A DNA stretch of 64,000 nt from Conchocele bisecta (GCA_029237695.1 CM055265.1:76965566-77029565), one strand, 5' to 3'; positions 34,101 through 47,134 are shown, numbered from the stretch's first letter. The notes: generated from the sequence alone by a model not told the origin. Translations and numbers: made by a program.

Positions 34101-35501
34101 ACTTTACACTACTATCTGACAACTATCTAGGGGGTATTTGTGGTATATTTATATGTATTTAGACTATATTTGGGTGGATTTCGGGTGGATTTGGGTGCTT
34201 CGTGTAACCGTGCCCCGGACCCCACTAGCATTCTCACGAACTTTGCTCGTTCGACGGTATGGCCTCACCATTTTTAAATACCCTCCTATGCCGTTGACAC
34301 ATATCACGTGTACTATACACAATTGCTTTTGGGTCAATCTTTTAAATCAATTAAAAAAAGAAAAGATGGATGGATGGATGTTCATTCACCTCTCTCCGAT
34401 AATTATGCCGATTTCCCCCATTACGCCGCTCTTTCACCTTTATCCAAATAATCGACCATTACGCCATTTAGTGACGCCGTGCATTTCCATGCCTCCGATA
34501 ACCGTAGGCTAAATCGATCAGCCAATGGTAACTAGGCTTTGAGATAGATTAGCCAATCGTAACTCGGGTTGTGACGGATGCCCAAAACATATTTTAAGCG
34601 ATCAGCTAATGATAACTAGGCTCTGTGATCATTTAACCAATCGTAATTCGGGTTGTGACAGGTAGTAGAAGCCACCGTTTAGGCCGATTTCGTAAATTAA
34701 CTACCGATTACGACATCAAACGGCAGTTTCTGGCCAAATGCACAATAATTGCTCAAACTGGGGTTTGGGAGCCTAAACCATGGTTAAGACTCTCAAACCG
34801 GGGTTTAGTGAATTATTGTGCATTTGGCGAGCCGAAACTAGGGTTTGGGCAGTCTAAACTGGGGTTTGAGCTCAAACCGTGGTTTAATCTATCAGAAATC
34901 CTAGTTTGAGAGTCTAAACGGTGGATTCTGCCGCAAAGTGCACAATAATTGCTCAAACCAGGGCTTAAGATAACTACCGTTTGGGATCACGATTGGCAGT
35001 TTTTTTCTTAAACTGTGGTTTGGGTCCAAACTTGGGTTTAGGATCTTTATTGGATTACGACCTCAAACGGCAGTTTCTGGCCAAATGCACAATAATTGCT
35101 CAAACTGGGGTTTGATAGCATAAACCCTGGTTTAGACTCTCAAATTGGGGTTTAGTGAATTATTGTGCATTTGGCAAGCATAAACTAGGGTTTGGGCAGT
35201 CTAAACTGGGGTTTCAGCTCAAACCGTGGTTTAAGCTATCAGAAACCTTAGTCTGAGAGTCTAAACGGTGGTTTCTGCCGAATTGCTCAAACCAGAAAAG
35301 GGCTTAAGAAAACTACCGTTTGGGATCACGATTGGCAGTCCAAACTAGGGTTTATGCTTTTTATTGGATTATGACCTCAAACGGCAGTTTCTTGCCAAAT
35401 GCATAATAATTGATCACAGTGGGGTCTGAGAGCATAAACCCTGGTTTCGACTCTCAAACTGGGGTTTAATGAATTATTGTGCATTTGGCGAGCCTAAAAT
35501 A
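31120..35501 (-). repeat. Copy 2 of the 4.4-kb repeat (inverted)
   Basis: Mirror of copy 3 and homologous to copy 1. From right to left it has the AAACC..GGTTT satellite (35501 to about 34690), two CACAACCCGA.TTACGATTGG units (about 34660-34510), an AT-rich middle with the GCCGCGTCGTGCG end motifs, and a GTAACA-rich end (31320-31460). No gene. Confidence 0.8.
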
Positions 35502-36145
35502 GTGTTTGGGCAGTCTAAAAAATAAATGATTACTCTCTCAAAGTATACTTTGCTAGAAAAGTTTACTTTGCAATGTTGGTGAAATCGGCTACAGGTTTCG
35601 GAGTCAATTTCCAACATTTTTCGTTTTCTGACTCCTCCTACAACTACTACCTCATTTTCCCTCCGTATTAAATTCCCATAGACACATTTTTCGTAATAAC
35701 GGCATATCAACAACTCAGATCATTAAATTGTAAAGCCGGGTCAATGAGTTCCATCCCGCGTAGAACCTGCTGCATTGGGAAGAAAATCCCAAAATCAGAA
35801 CGTAATATTTACATAGAAATACAAACAAAAATCAGCCCTGAAATTAGAATAATCTAACAGGTCCATACCATATCAAAGTCAACTGGCCCTTTCCCCTAAA
35901 AGTAATATGATTATGAATAATCGTATTACTGATGCAAGGGGTATAACCAGATTAAACACTCACATACAAGAATGCCTACCGGGATACCGGTAAGGATGAA
36001 TCCCGATCGATCGTATGTAGGGGCACCCACACCCACGAAAATATTGGGCGAATATTATCGCCTCCCCATAAAATATTTTGAAATGAAATGTTCATGGGGT
36101 AGCATATTGATTATACATAGCATAGCTCGCTTCATTAATTAACAC
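35502..36145. other. Intron sequence, no gene
   Basis: It contains two AAAGTATACTTT-like palindromes near 35540-35575, which recur near 48700-48735 and, diverged, at 59400-59700. The rest shows nothing. Confidence 0.45.
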
Positions 36146-36292
36146 CATCACACCAGTTTTGGTCTTCACGTACATGTCCATATTTCCGCCACACTTCACG
36201 GAGATTCCCGAGGGCGCGATCTTCATCACCGGTGCCACGGTGCTGTGCATGTGCAGGTCCACGTGAGTGTTCGGGTAGTACTTGTCACCAAT
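36146..36292 (-). pseudogene. Inverted copy of BPI-like exon d
   Basis: 147 bases, reading as in 47958-48104 without a visible difference. On the wrong strand for the gene. Confidence 0.75.
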
Positions 36293-36403
36293 CTAAACAG
36301 GAAATATATGTATATACCCTTCAAAAACACTTCAATTGACATTGAGCACAGGGGCCGCATGAGTGTGCTATAGACTGAACATATGGATGGTGACAAATTA
36401 GTA

Positions 36404-37056
36404 CAGTGAAACCTCTCTAAACCGGACACCCTGGGGAGCAGACGTCAGAATGGCTACATCTGATGTTTTGCGGGTACATAAAACGGTATCACAGCCAGCG
36501 TGGCCTGTTCGTTGGTGGTTGGGTGGGGTGTTGGGGTGGGGGTTGGGGTGGGGGCTGGGGACTGGGCTGGTGTATGGGGGAGAAAGAGTTGCCAGTGAAC
36601 AATATGTACCAACGTTGAGTTTGCATAAACCTACCGACTACGAAGTGCTAATAATGCTACGGACCAATATGTTCAAGAAAAGTTCAAGGCCATTTAATAA
36701 TACGAGCATGATATCGACGACAAGGACGACTGTTACTAGCATGCCATATACTGAGCTCATGATAATCGCTTTTCAGTATTTCGTACTTTCTTGAGTCATG
36801 AATGGGTTAAATTTACAGCCTCTCTTGATGTACCTTAATGAACCTATCTAAACCGGACACCCTGGGAGGTCCCCATGGTTTCCTGTTTAGAGAGGCTCCA
36901 TTGTAAATGAGGCATATAGGCACCCCCCCTCACAATAGGTATATGTGGGTTGCGATCATGAACTGACGTTATCAACGGTGAGAGATGACGACAATAAACA
37001 CATACAATTAAGCAGACATTGATTGTATGTGTGTCCGGTTTAGAGAGGTTATATTG
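36404..37056. mobile_element. Pogo-like element, left arm
   Basis: The ends CAGTGAAACCTCTCTAAACC and its inverse (GGTTTAGAGAGGTTATATTG) are each flanked by TA. A third terminus and its inverse (CTAAACCGGACACCCTGG and GTTTAGAGAGGCTCC) form an inner hairpin at 36842-36905, so two elements may be nested. A GGTTGGGGTGGGG run is at 36515-36560. Confidence 0.6.
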
Positions 37057-37118
37057 TATTACTTTTAGTTTATCTATAAAGCATTATCAAGATTCAATGC
37101 CACTACAACAGTTTCTAC

Positions 37119-37210
37119 CTCTGGTATAAGTTGGGGATACACTTGGGGATACACTTGGGGATAAATCCGCTACAAGTCGTGTCCAACGCCGACCTGGTGC
37201 TGGGAGGAAG
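37119..37210 (-). pseudogene. Inverted copy of BPI-like exon c (11 bp longer)
   Basis: 92 bases against 81 in the right arm. An extra CCCAAGTGTAT-type unit gives three tandem copies and shifts the frame, so this copy is broken while the right one is open. Confidence 0.75.
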
Positions 37211-37699
37211 CTGTGGAAATATAAAGTACAGTGTACATGTATAGTAGCGTAAACAAATAGTACACACATATGAGACACTGAGACACGCCATGGGATTTTT
37301 TGTACCTTCGGACATCTACGTAATTTCATTAAATATGTTTACAAAATTTAAAATATTTTTTCATAATTAAAGTCAAAAGTTGACCTAATTTTCACAGTAT
37401 AATTCCGCATGTACCGCATGTACTACATTTTCTCACCTTTTGACGCCATTTACGTTTACACAAGAATCGTTGATAAAAAAAACTCAAACATGCACATACG
37501 GTGTACATACTTAGTGCACATACACAAACTGAACTATAGTGCTCTACGTTTTGCCGTGTAACAGAAATATATAGCTTTTGAGAAGTCTAATTTCAGGGTC
37601 TACACTATTCGCCTTTTGAATATCGGAACGTCAAGTCTAGTGATATATCCATGCATACAGCATGTACATGTACATAGTCGGGGAGCTATGTGCACTTAC

Positions 37700-37876
37700 A
37701 TCCTTGGCTGTAAGGTTGTACACCAAGTATCCGTTAGTCTGTGCGACACAGCCGATTGTATCGAATACGTAGTCGGAGAGCCATAAATACAGCATCTGCT
37801 GCGCATCCGTGGTCTCCGGCATAGCGGGCGCCTCCATAGGGGCTTCTGTCTGGTTCGCGTACCAGTATATCTCGCC
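37700..37876 (-). pseudogene. Inverted copy of BPI-like exon b (full frame)
   Basis: 177 bases, exactly 59 codons, keeping GEIYWYANQTEAP and LYLWLSDYVFDTIG. The gene-oriented right copy is 2 bases shorter. Confidence 0.75.
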
Positions 37877-38696
37877 CTGGGGGGAATTTATAAATGAGAC
37901 ACGCCATGGGAGTTTGTACCTTCGGACATCTGCGTAATTCCTTTAAATACGTTTACAAAATTTACAATATATTTCATAAATATTGTTAAAAGTTGACAAA
38001 ATTATATAATTCCGCATGTACTCCGAAAATGTTGTCAACTTTTAACGCCATTTACGGAAAATATTGTAAATTTTGTAAACGTATTTCATGAAATTACGCA
38101 GATGTAATGGTGAACAATGCGGATCTACACTGGTTGCTAAACTCATAACATAGGAGGCGGAAGCCGAACATTATTGGGGGGGTGGCCCAATGTTGAGGGT
38201 CCGAAGGGCCCGATAGCGCTAGGTGTGTCCCCCCCGGGGGCATGCCCCCACGGAAATGTTTGAAATCCAAGTGGTGTGAAACGCCATTTCCTGCATTCTC
38301 AGCAAAGTTCTCAGCAAAGTTACCAGTACTCATGATTACACAAACATATTAGAATAAAAAATCCAAAATTTACAGAATTATTGGGGGGGGGGCTAGGCCC
38401 CCCACCCACCCCCCCCCCGGTCTCCCCCGCTCTTCCGCCGCCCCTGCATAAGCCCCATTTCTCCAGTCACAGCCACACATTTGTAACTTTGTTAATCCCG
38501 GTATGTGGTTGTGTCTGGAGGAATGGGGTCTTATGAGATTTATGACCAGTGTATATCCCGATTCAATCGCAAACTCTCGCAGCCCGATAACGATTTGTGT
38601 TGCGTGTTAGAAGCATGGCTGTCAGTGAAGATCCTGATCAGACTGTGAATTTATGATATACGTACTTTCGTTTTACATGTAGCTGGTCTAGTATAC

Positions 38697-38788
38697 CTTG
38701 TGGGAGGTCTCCATATAGGAGGAAGTGAAGGTGGGGTTCTGTGTGAGTCGGTAGTCCAGCAGGAACTTCTTCCCCAGCTGTATGATCA
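38697..38788 (-). pseudogene. Inverted copy of BPI-like exon a
   Basis: 92 bases with intact acceptor and donor, mirror of 45484-45575. Confidence 0.75.
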
Positions 38789-38904
38789 CTGAAACAGTAT
38801 GGAACGCCAAACCTACATAAACTCAAATAGTTAATGCTATCTCTTAAAGGTACATGCCCACTCAGTAAGCACAATATGTTCTTTACATCCTAAGTGACGT
38901 CAGC

Positions 38905-41475
38905 ATGGACCGGGTCAATCTCATTCTGAATTTGTGTGAAGATCTTGATACAGTGTTGGAACCTTTCTCCTCTACAAGGTAAATTTTAGCTTTTAAATTT
39001 AACTTTCTGACCTAGGTGGTCCAGATTTAGCCGTACGTCGGCTTTGAGCCTTGGTGGCATCTATCTTGACCGTTGGTCGGTCTGCCGTTGGTCGACGCCA
39101 AGCCTATGTGGCTTTTTCATGGCAACGGTGCCGCGGTTTGTTCTTTGTTTAATATACGGGCGGAATATTTGGTTAATTGTGATTTCATATCCGTAATAAC
39201 TGCTAAATACCATGGTTTACTTAATTTTAACGGTGATTGCATATTTGCTATTGGTTGCAAATATTGCTGGGGTAATATAGAGTCGGATTACATATTGCAG
39301 ATGCCACCTATTGTGCTGAAAAGACGCCATTCGTTACGTGGCAAGAACATATTGCCGGTGATAAAACGCCTTAGAGATCACCAAGGGGAGCTTGTGTCTC
39401 CTGCTAGGATGAAATCGTCGACGGCCACCGGGACGTTGAGTCCGGCAGATGTTAAGCGCCATTTCCTGGATCTCACGGGCGAATCATGTATAATAGGTTA
39501 GACACCACCAAATAGTTTTACTATATAATTTAACCGAATGCCATCAAATAAAGCCAGTCTCTCCTACTTTCACTATTCGTATGGATGCTGTGGCACCCAC
39601 TTGTACATGACCTGCAGCCAGTCTGTACTGGTTCTGCATGAACTAAACAATAGGTTCACTTACTCCTAAGAAAGAAAAAAATCCAACCTTGTCATATCCT
39701 TCAATATTGTGTACATTTTTTGGCCACGGAAACTCCGTTTACATCAAGTGACCAACAGGTTCAATGTTTTCTTTTAAATGCTACAAATATGCTGAAAACT
39801 GGTGTTAATGGCACCCCAAACTGTTCCTCAATTGAAACTGGGTAGTAATGGATCAAGATTTGCTAGCAAACGGTGTCTGCGACCTCAAAACACCCGCACT
39901 ATTTTTTTATACCGGACTACTTTTGCATACACTCTCGGCGATTTCGCACCATTTGGTGTCTTCTCGCCTAAAAGTTTACCAGTCCCACTACAAATCATTC
40001 TACAATATTCACTATTCAAAACTAGCTTCTATTCCTGGATACAGTACCAAGTTTGGAGCAAATATATCAAATGGTTGTAACACAGCAGCTGTGTAACTCA
40101 ACCATGTGATTGTCCACATCCTGCCTTAAATTGAGCTACCACAGAACTATGGTGAATTTTAATAGATGATGAATTAAAAGCACAAATCTCCATAAAATCT
40201 CATAACATTACCCTAAATAGTGTTATAGCTAACCATTATACATATAAAGACTCATCACTGAAACTATACCAACATGTTTGCCACTCTGGAATGGTTGACA
40301 GACAAAAGGGTACTGGCTTGGAACGGTCAGTCAAGAAATTTGCTTTATGACACAGGAAGAAAGGAAAAACAATGTTTTCTGAGTACTAGTGTATTGGTAC
40401 TATACCGATATGCGAAAACAATACACTTACGCCTAATTTTGGCAAATTTTGGGACAGCGTCGCGATGTCGCGCCACTTTCCCGAACTTCTTAATTGTCCA
40501 GCAGGAAGCCAATATCAATGAAAAAAATGAAAAACACACTATAATGACTGTTTTGGTGTATGTTACTGTCACATTCCAAGCCCAATCACCAGGTAATTTA
40601 CATACACTGGTTTATTATATTTGACAAATAAAGCTGAGAAATCAAGATTTTAGAAGATTTTGAAGCCGATAACTGTCCGTCTGCGATACAAAAAGAACAA
40701 ATGTGTTGCATCTCGGAGTCCGCTCGATTACTCTTGTCGCACTAACTTTAAATTATGTTCCCAGAGACATAGCTACAAGAAATATAAGCTTCCAACTTCA
40801 AATTCTACAAAAAAAAACATATCTCGCACAGGGCCTAGGCACACCTTATAGGTTAGACACCACCAAATAGTTTTACTATATAATTTAACCGAATGCCATC
40901 CAATAAGGCCAGTCTCTCCTACTTTCACTATTCGTATGGATGCTGTGGGACCCACTTGTACATGACCTGCAGCCAGTATGTACTGGTTCTGCATGAACTA
41001 AACAATAGGTTCACTTACTCCTAAGAAAGAAAAATCCAACCTTGTCATATCCTCCAATATTGTTTACATTTTTTGGCCACGGAAACTCCGTTTACATCAA
41101 GTGACCAACAGGTTCAGTGTTTTCTTTTAAATGCTACAAATATGCTGAAAACTGATGTTAAAGGCACCCCAAAATGTTCCTCAAGTGAAACTGGGTAGTA
41201 ATGGATCAAGATTTGCAAGAAAACGGTGTCTGTGACCTCAAAACACCCGCACTATTTTTTTATACTGGACTACTTTTGCATACACCCTGGGCGATTTCGC
41301 ACCATTTGGTGTCTTCTAACCTATTATATATAGATATTCTGGAGATGGCCGGACGCGAACCCTCCACCGACAGTTTGCAGCTGGCGCTGCATTTTGCAAT
41401 TGTGGTGGCGAACGAAATTGGCCGACCGGCCGGCCAGACATTGCCGCCTCCTGTCGCAAGTACATCGGTATGTAT
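38905..41475 (+). pseudogene. Unrecognised ORF interrupted by a DNA transposon (left arm)
   Basis: A CRE-like TGACGTCA (38895-38902) sits just before an ATG (38905) that opens MDRVNLILNLCEDLDTVLEP, followed by a donor-like AAG-GTAAAT. A longer frame runs from about 39073 into the transposon at 39493 and resumes in frame after it (41329 on) to a donor-like TCGGTATGT near 41475. The protein has MWLFHGNGAAVC and IFAIGCKYCWG segments and a basic middle. I do not recognise it. A mobile-element or captured host gene are both possible. A mirror copy is in the right arm. Confidence 0.4.
39493..41324. mobile_element. DNA transposon with ATAGGTTAG ends (left arm)
   Basis: 1,832 bp starting ATAGGTTAGACACC and ending GGTGTCTTCTAACCTAT, flanked by TATA. 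Two direct copies of a 475-bp block (39493-39968 and 40848-41324) surround about 880 bp. The second has both ends and may be a complete short element. No transposase frame is supported. Mirror at 42952-44775. Confidence 0.65.
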
Positions 41476-41775
41476 ATAACATTGTAAATGTCATTATTTC
41501 GTGTACGCATGTTTCCTCGTGGCGACATGATATATACTTATGTTCTGCTATGTGTACTAATGCCATATTTTGACTGGTTCTGATCTATTTGATATCTGCT
41601 ATTGTTGATTATTTCCAATACTCCTGTGCTAGCCCCCAGACCCTTTTAATTTGCATACAGCTTGGCCTACATATGTAATTTCATACGATCGGCCGACCTT
41701 GGACAGTAGATTGTGGCGGCTATTGAAACATTGGGCTGAATTCTGGTGGCTTCCAGCCTCGTTCTCATGTTCTGT

Positions 41776-42500
41776 GAATACATATACATGCGTCATAAGC
41801 AGGAAACATGTACATACGCTCATCAAAGTTGCACTGTCATTCCGTCCACCGCGGGTTCGAATTAAAACATAATGAATACATAACATAATATACATCGGCG
41901 TCAAAAGGTCAAATCGTGTGGACGAGCGGCCATTCAGAAACATATTCAATATATGTAATAACAATTATATACGTAACAACTGGGCATACAACTCAAATAA
42001 TTAACTATACGGCTGCGAGATAACGTTATACCGTAACCACGCACCCGCACACCAGTGTACTGTATAATGCGGTCAGACAGTGACCTTGTTTCTCGGCTCC
42101 AGGAATAGTAATCCAATCACAAACCGTTACCGGAATGAGCCAAATCAAGGCACCCTTACCAGGTTTGTCGTCTGCTCGCCGGCATATACAATATCATGCA
42201 TGTACACTGCAAAACGGTATCGATTCATTCAGGTCACAATCATAACGTATGAGGTAAAACGCAGTGGCATGCACAATGTTCAAAATAACGTATAAATGAA
42301 GTAAATAATATTAAAACATATTGCAAACACCATCACACACAATTTAGACATGACCATTACAGGGGCGTATGCACATTTAACTTCATCGACTCACGACAAA
42401 AATAGAACACAAGTCTGCAGTCATAGGCTAGCGCTCCATATGGAATGTACCTGATTCCCACGTACGGCTAATCATTCACGTTATATGAATGGACCGACCA
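41776..42500. other. Unique spacer at the centre of the large palindrome
   Basis: 725 bases found once in the window. No ORF, exon or repeat was recognised. The arms meet it sharply at GTTCTCATGTTC (41775) and its inverse (42501). Confidence 0.7.
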
Positions 42501-42704
42501 CATGAACATGAGAACGAGGCTGGAAGCCACCAGAATTCCGCCCAATGTTTCAATAGCCGCCACAATCTACTGTCCATGGTCGGTCGATCGTATGAAATTA
42601 CATATGTAGGCCAAGCTGTATGCAAATTAAAAGGGTCTGGGGGCTAGCACAGGAGTATTGGAAATAATCAACAATAGCAGATATCAAATAGATCAGAACC
42701 AGTC

Positions 42705-45370
42705 AAAATATGGCATTAGTACACATAGCAGAAAATAAGTATATATCATGTCGCCACGAGGAAACATGCGTACACGAAATAATGACATTTACAATGTTAT
42801 ATACATACCGATGTACTTGCGACAGGAGGCGGCAATGTCTGGCCGGCCGGTCGGCCAATTTCGTTCGCCACCACAATTGCAAAATGCAGCGCCAGCTGCA
42901 AACTGTCGGTGGAGGGTTCGCGTCCGGCCATCTCCAGAATATCTATATATAATAGGTTAGAAGACACCAAATGGTGCGAAATCGCCCAGGGTGTATGCAA
43001 AAGTAGTCCAGTATAAAAAATAGTGCGGGTGTTTTGAGGTCACAGACACCGTTTTCTTGCAAATCTTGATCCATTACTACCCAGTTTCACTTGAGGAACA
43101 TTTTGGGGTGCCTTTAACATCAGTTTTCAGCATATTTGTAGCATTTAAAAGAAAACACTGAACCTGTTGGTCACTTGATGTAAACGGAGTTTCCGTGGCC
43201 AAAAAATGTAAACAATATTGGAGGATATGACAAGGTTGGATTTTTCTTTCTTAGGAGTAAGTGAACCTATTGTTTAGTTCATGCAGAACCAGATACATAC
43301 TGGCTGCAGGTCATGTACAAGTGGGTCCCACAGCATCCATACGAATAGTGAAAGTAGGAGAGACTGGCCTTATTGGATGGCATTCGGTTAAATTATATAG
43401 TAAAACTATTTGGTGGTGTCTAACCTATAAGGTGTGCCTAGGCCCTGTGCGAGATATGTTTTTTTTTGTAGAATTTGAAGTTGGAAGCTTATATTTCTTG
43501 TAGCTATGTCTCTGGGAACATAATTTAAAGTTAGTGCGACAAGAGTAATCGAGCGGACTCCGAGATGCAACACATTTGTTCTTTTTGTATCGCAGACGGA
43601 CAGTTATCGGCTTCAAAATCTTCTAAAATCTTGATTTCTCAGCTTTATTTGTCAAATATAATAAACCAGTGTATGTAAATTACCTGGTGATTGGGCTCGG
43701 AATGTGACAGTAACATACACCAAAACAGTCATTATAGTGTGTTTTTCTTTTTTTTTCATTGATATTGGCTTCCTGCTGGACAATTAAGAAGTTCGGGAAA
43801 GTGGCGCGACATCGCGACGCTGTCCCAAAATTTGCCAAAATTAGGCGTAAGTGTATTGTTTTCGCATATCGGTATAGTACCAATACACTAGTACTCAGAA
43901 AACATTGTTTTTCCTTTCTTCCTGTGTCATAAAGCAAATTTCTTGACTGACCGTTCCAAGCCAGTACCCTTTTGTCTGTCAACCATTCCAGAGTGGCAAA
44001 CATGTTGGTATAGTTTCAGTGATGAGTCTTTATATGTATAATGGTTAGCTATAACACTATTTAGGGTAATGTTATGAGATTTTATGGAGATTTGTGCTTT
44101 TAATTCATCATCTATTAAAATTCACCATAGTTCTGTGGTAGCTCAATTTAAGGCAGGATGTGGACAATCACATGGTTGAGTTACACAGCTGCTGTGTTAC
44201 AACCATTTGATATATTTGCTCCAAGCTTGGTACTGTATCCAGGAATAGAAGCTAGTTTTGAATAGTGAATATTGTAGAATGATTTGTAGTGGGACTGGTA
44301 AACTTTTAGGCGAGAAGACACCAAATGGTGCGAAATCGCCGAGAGTGTATGCAAAAGTAGTCCGGTATAAAAAAATAGTGCGGGTGTTTTGAGGTCGCAG
44401 ACACCGTTTGCTGGCAAATCTTGATCCATTACTACCCAGTTTCAATTGAGGAACAGTTTGGGGTGCCATTAACACCAGTTTTCAGCATATTTGTAGCATT
44501 TAAAAGAAAACATTGAACCTGTTGGTCACTTGATGTAAACGGAGTTTCCGTGGCCAAAAAATGTACACAATATTGAAGGATATGACAAGGTTGGATTTTT
44601 CTTTCTTAGGAGTAAGTGAACCTATTGTTTAGTTCATGCAGAACCAGTACAGACTGGCTGCAGGTCATGTACAAGTGGGTCCCACAGCATCCATACGAAT
44701 AGTGAAAGTAGGAGAGACTGGCTTTATTTGATGGCATTCGGTTATTATAGTACTACTTTGGTGGTGTCTAACCTATTATACATGATTCGCCCGTGAGATC
44801 CAGGAAATGGCGCTTAACATCTGCCGGACTCAACGTCCCGGTGGCCGTCGACGATTTCATCCTAGCAGGAGACACAAGCTCCCCTTGGTGATCTCTAAGG
44901 CGTTTTATCACCGGCAATATGTTCTTGCCACGTAACGAATGGCGTCTTTTCAGCACAATAGGTGGCATCTGCAATATGTAATCCGACTCTATATTACCCC
45001 AGCAATATTTGCAACCAATAGCAAATATGCAATCACCGTTAAAATTAAGTAAACCATGGTATTTAGCAGTTATTACGGATATGAAATCACAATTAACCAA
45101 ATATTCCGCCCGTATATTAAACAAAGAACAAACCGCGGCACCGTTGCCATGAAAAAGCCACATAGGCTTGGCGTCGACCAACGGCAGACCGACCAACGGT
45201 CAAGATAGATGCCACCAAGGCTCAAAGCCGACGTACGGCTAAATCTGGACCACCTAGGTCAGAAAGTTAAATTTAAAAGCTAAAATTTACCTTGTAGAGG
45301 AGAAAGGTTCCAACACTGTATCAAGATCTTCACACAAATTCAGAATGAGATTGACCCGGTTTTCCATGCT
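42705..45370 (-). pseudogene. Unrecognised interrupted ORF (right arm)
   Basis: Mirror of 38905-41475. The start region differs by three bases and stays in frame (ATGGAAAACCGG in place of ATGGACCGG). The main frame is 44768-45196, identical in reading to the left. Confidence 0.4.
42952..44775. mobile_element. DNA transposon with ATAGGTTAG ends (right arm)
   Basis: Mirror of 39493-41324 with small indels, including a short loss near 44742-44752. Confidence 0.65.
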
Positions 45371-45483
45371 GACGTCACTTAGGATGTAAAGAACATATTG
45401 TGCTTACTGAGTGGGCATGTACCTTTAAGAGATAGCATTAACTATTTGAGTTTATGTAGGTTTGGCGTTCCATACTGTTTCAG

Positions 45484-45575
45484 TGATCATACAGCTGGGG
45501 AAGAAGTTCCTGCTGGACTACCGACTCACACAGAACCCCACCTTCACTTCCTCCTATATGGAGACCTCCCACAAG
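45484..45575 (+). CDS. BPI: BPI-like exon a
   Basis: Encodes IIQLGKKFLLDYRLTQNP and SSYMETSHK, aligning with the end of the N-terminal barrel. It begins with two bases of a split codon, which does not fit exon 2 (also two bases left over), so at least one exon is missing between them. Confidence 0.75.
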
Positions 45576-46390
45576 GTATACTAGACCAGCTACATGTAAA
45601 ACGAAAGTACGTATATCATAAATTCACAGTCTGATCAGGATCTTCACTGACAGCCATGCTTCTAACACGCAACACAAATCGTTATCGGGCTGCGAGAGTT
45701 TGCGATTGAATCGGGATATACACTGGTCATAAATCTCATAAGCCCCATTCCTCCAGACACAACCACATACCGGGATTAACAAAGTTACAAATGTGTGGCT
45801 GTGACTGGAGAAATGGGGCTTATGCAGGGGCGGCGGAAGCGGGGGAGACCGGGGGGGGGGTGGGTGGGGGGCCTAGCCCCCCCCCCAATAATTCTGTAAA
45901 TTTTGGATTTTTTATTCTAATATGTTTGTGTAATCATGAGTACTGGTAACTTTGCTGAGAACTTTGCTGAGAATGCAGGAAATGGCGTTTCACACCACTT
46001 GGATTTCAAACATTTCCGTGGGGGCATGCCCCCGGACACACCTAGCGCTATCGGGCCCTTCGGACCCTCAACATTGGGCCACCCCCCCCCCAATAATGTT
46101 CGGCTTCCGCCGCCTATGTTATGAGTTTAGCAACCAGTGTAGATCCGCATTGTTCACCATTACATCTGCGTAATTTCATGAAATACGTTTACAAAATTTA
46201 CAATATTTTCCGTAAATGGCGTTAAAAGTTGACAACATTTTCGGAGTACATGCGGAATTATATAATTTTGTCAACTTTTAACAATATTTATGAAATATAT
46301 TGTAAATTTTGTAAACGTATTTAAAGGAATTACGCAGATGTCCGAAGGTACAAACTCCCATGGCGTGTCTCATTTATAAATTCCCCCCAG

Positions 46391-46565
46391 GGCGAGATAC
46401 TGGTACGCGAACCAGACAGAAGCCCCTATGGAGGCGCCCGCTATGCCGGAGACCACGGATGCGCAGCAGATGCTGTATTTATGGCTCTCCGACTACGTAT
46501 TCGATACAATCGGCTGTGTCGCACAGACTAACGGATACTTGGTGTACAACCTTACAGCCAAGGAT
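46391..46565 (+). pseudogene. BPI: BPI-like exon b (2-bp deletion)
   Basis: 175 bases. Two bases are lacking at GAGATACTGG (about 46396-46402) compared with the left arm, which shifts the frame at the start of the exon. The rest still reads LYLWLSDYVFDTIG in the other frame, with a good GTAAGT donor. Confidence 0.75.
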
Positions 46566-47053
46566 GTAAGTGCACATACTCCCCGACTATGTACATGTAC
46601 ATGCTGTATGCATGGATATATCACTAGACTTGACGTTCCGATATTCAAAAGGCGAATAGTGTAGACCCTGAAATTAGACTTCTCAAAAGCTATATATTTC
46701 TGTTACACGGCAAAACGTAGAGCACTATAGTTCAGTTTGTGTATGTGCACTATGTATGTACACCGTATGTGCATGTTTGAGTTTTTTTTATCAAGGATTC
46801 TTGTGTAAACGTAAATGGCGTCAAAAGGTGAGAAAATGTAGTACATGCGGTACATGTGGAATTATACTGTGAAAATTAGGTCAACTTTTGACTTTAATTA
46901 TGAAAAAATATTTTAAATTTTGTAAACATATTTAATGAAATTACGTAGATGTCCGAAGGTACAAAAAATCCCATGGCGTGTCTCAGTGTCTCATATGTGT
47001 GTACTATTTGTTTACGCTACTATACATGTACACTGTACTTTATATTTCCACAG

Positions 47054-47134
47054 CTTCCTCCCAGCACCAGGTCGGCGTTGGACACGACTTGTAGCGGATT
47101 TATCCCCAAGTGTATCGGCAAACTTATACCAGAG
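47054..47134 (+). CDS. BPI: BPI-like exon c
   Basis: 27 codons: LPPSTRSALDTTCSGFIPKC then IGKLIPE, in the position of the family linker that opens the C-terminal barrel. Open in this arm only. Confidence 0.75.

Larger units (their letters stand above)
28837..41775 (-). repeat. Left arm of the 27.9-kb inverted duplication
   Basis: Reverse complement of 42501-56758 with sharp outer breakpoints (28837 pairs with 56758). Paired coordinates sum to about 84273 through most of the arm and to 85595 beyond a 1.3-kb right-arm-only segment. It carries inverted copies of five BPI-like exons, copy 2 of the 4.4-kb repeat and an ORF interrupted by a DNA transposon. Confidence 0.9.

Noticed and set aside
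39493..41324. Two 475-bp direct repeats that could be LTRs
   Set aside because: They lack TG..CA ends, the second copy has inverted GGTTAG/CTAACC termini of its own, and no gag-pol frame lies between.
41848..41866. GGGTTCGAATT, resembling a tRNA B box in the palindrome spacer
   Set aside because: No A box or acceptor-stem pairing within 60 bases upstream, so no tRNA gene or tRNA-derived SINE is supported.
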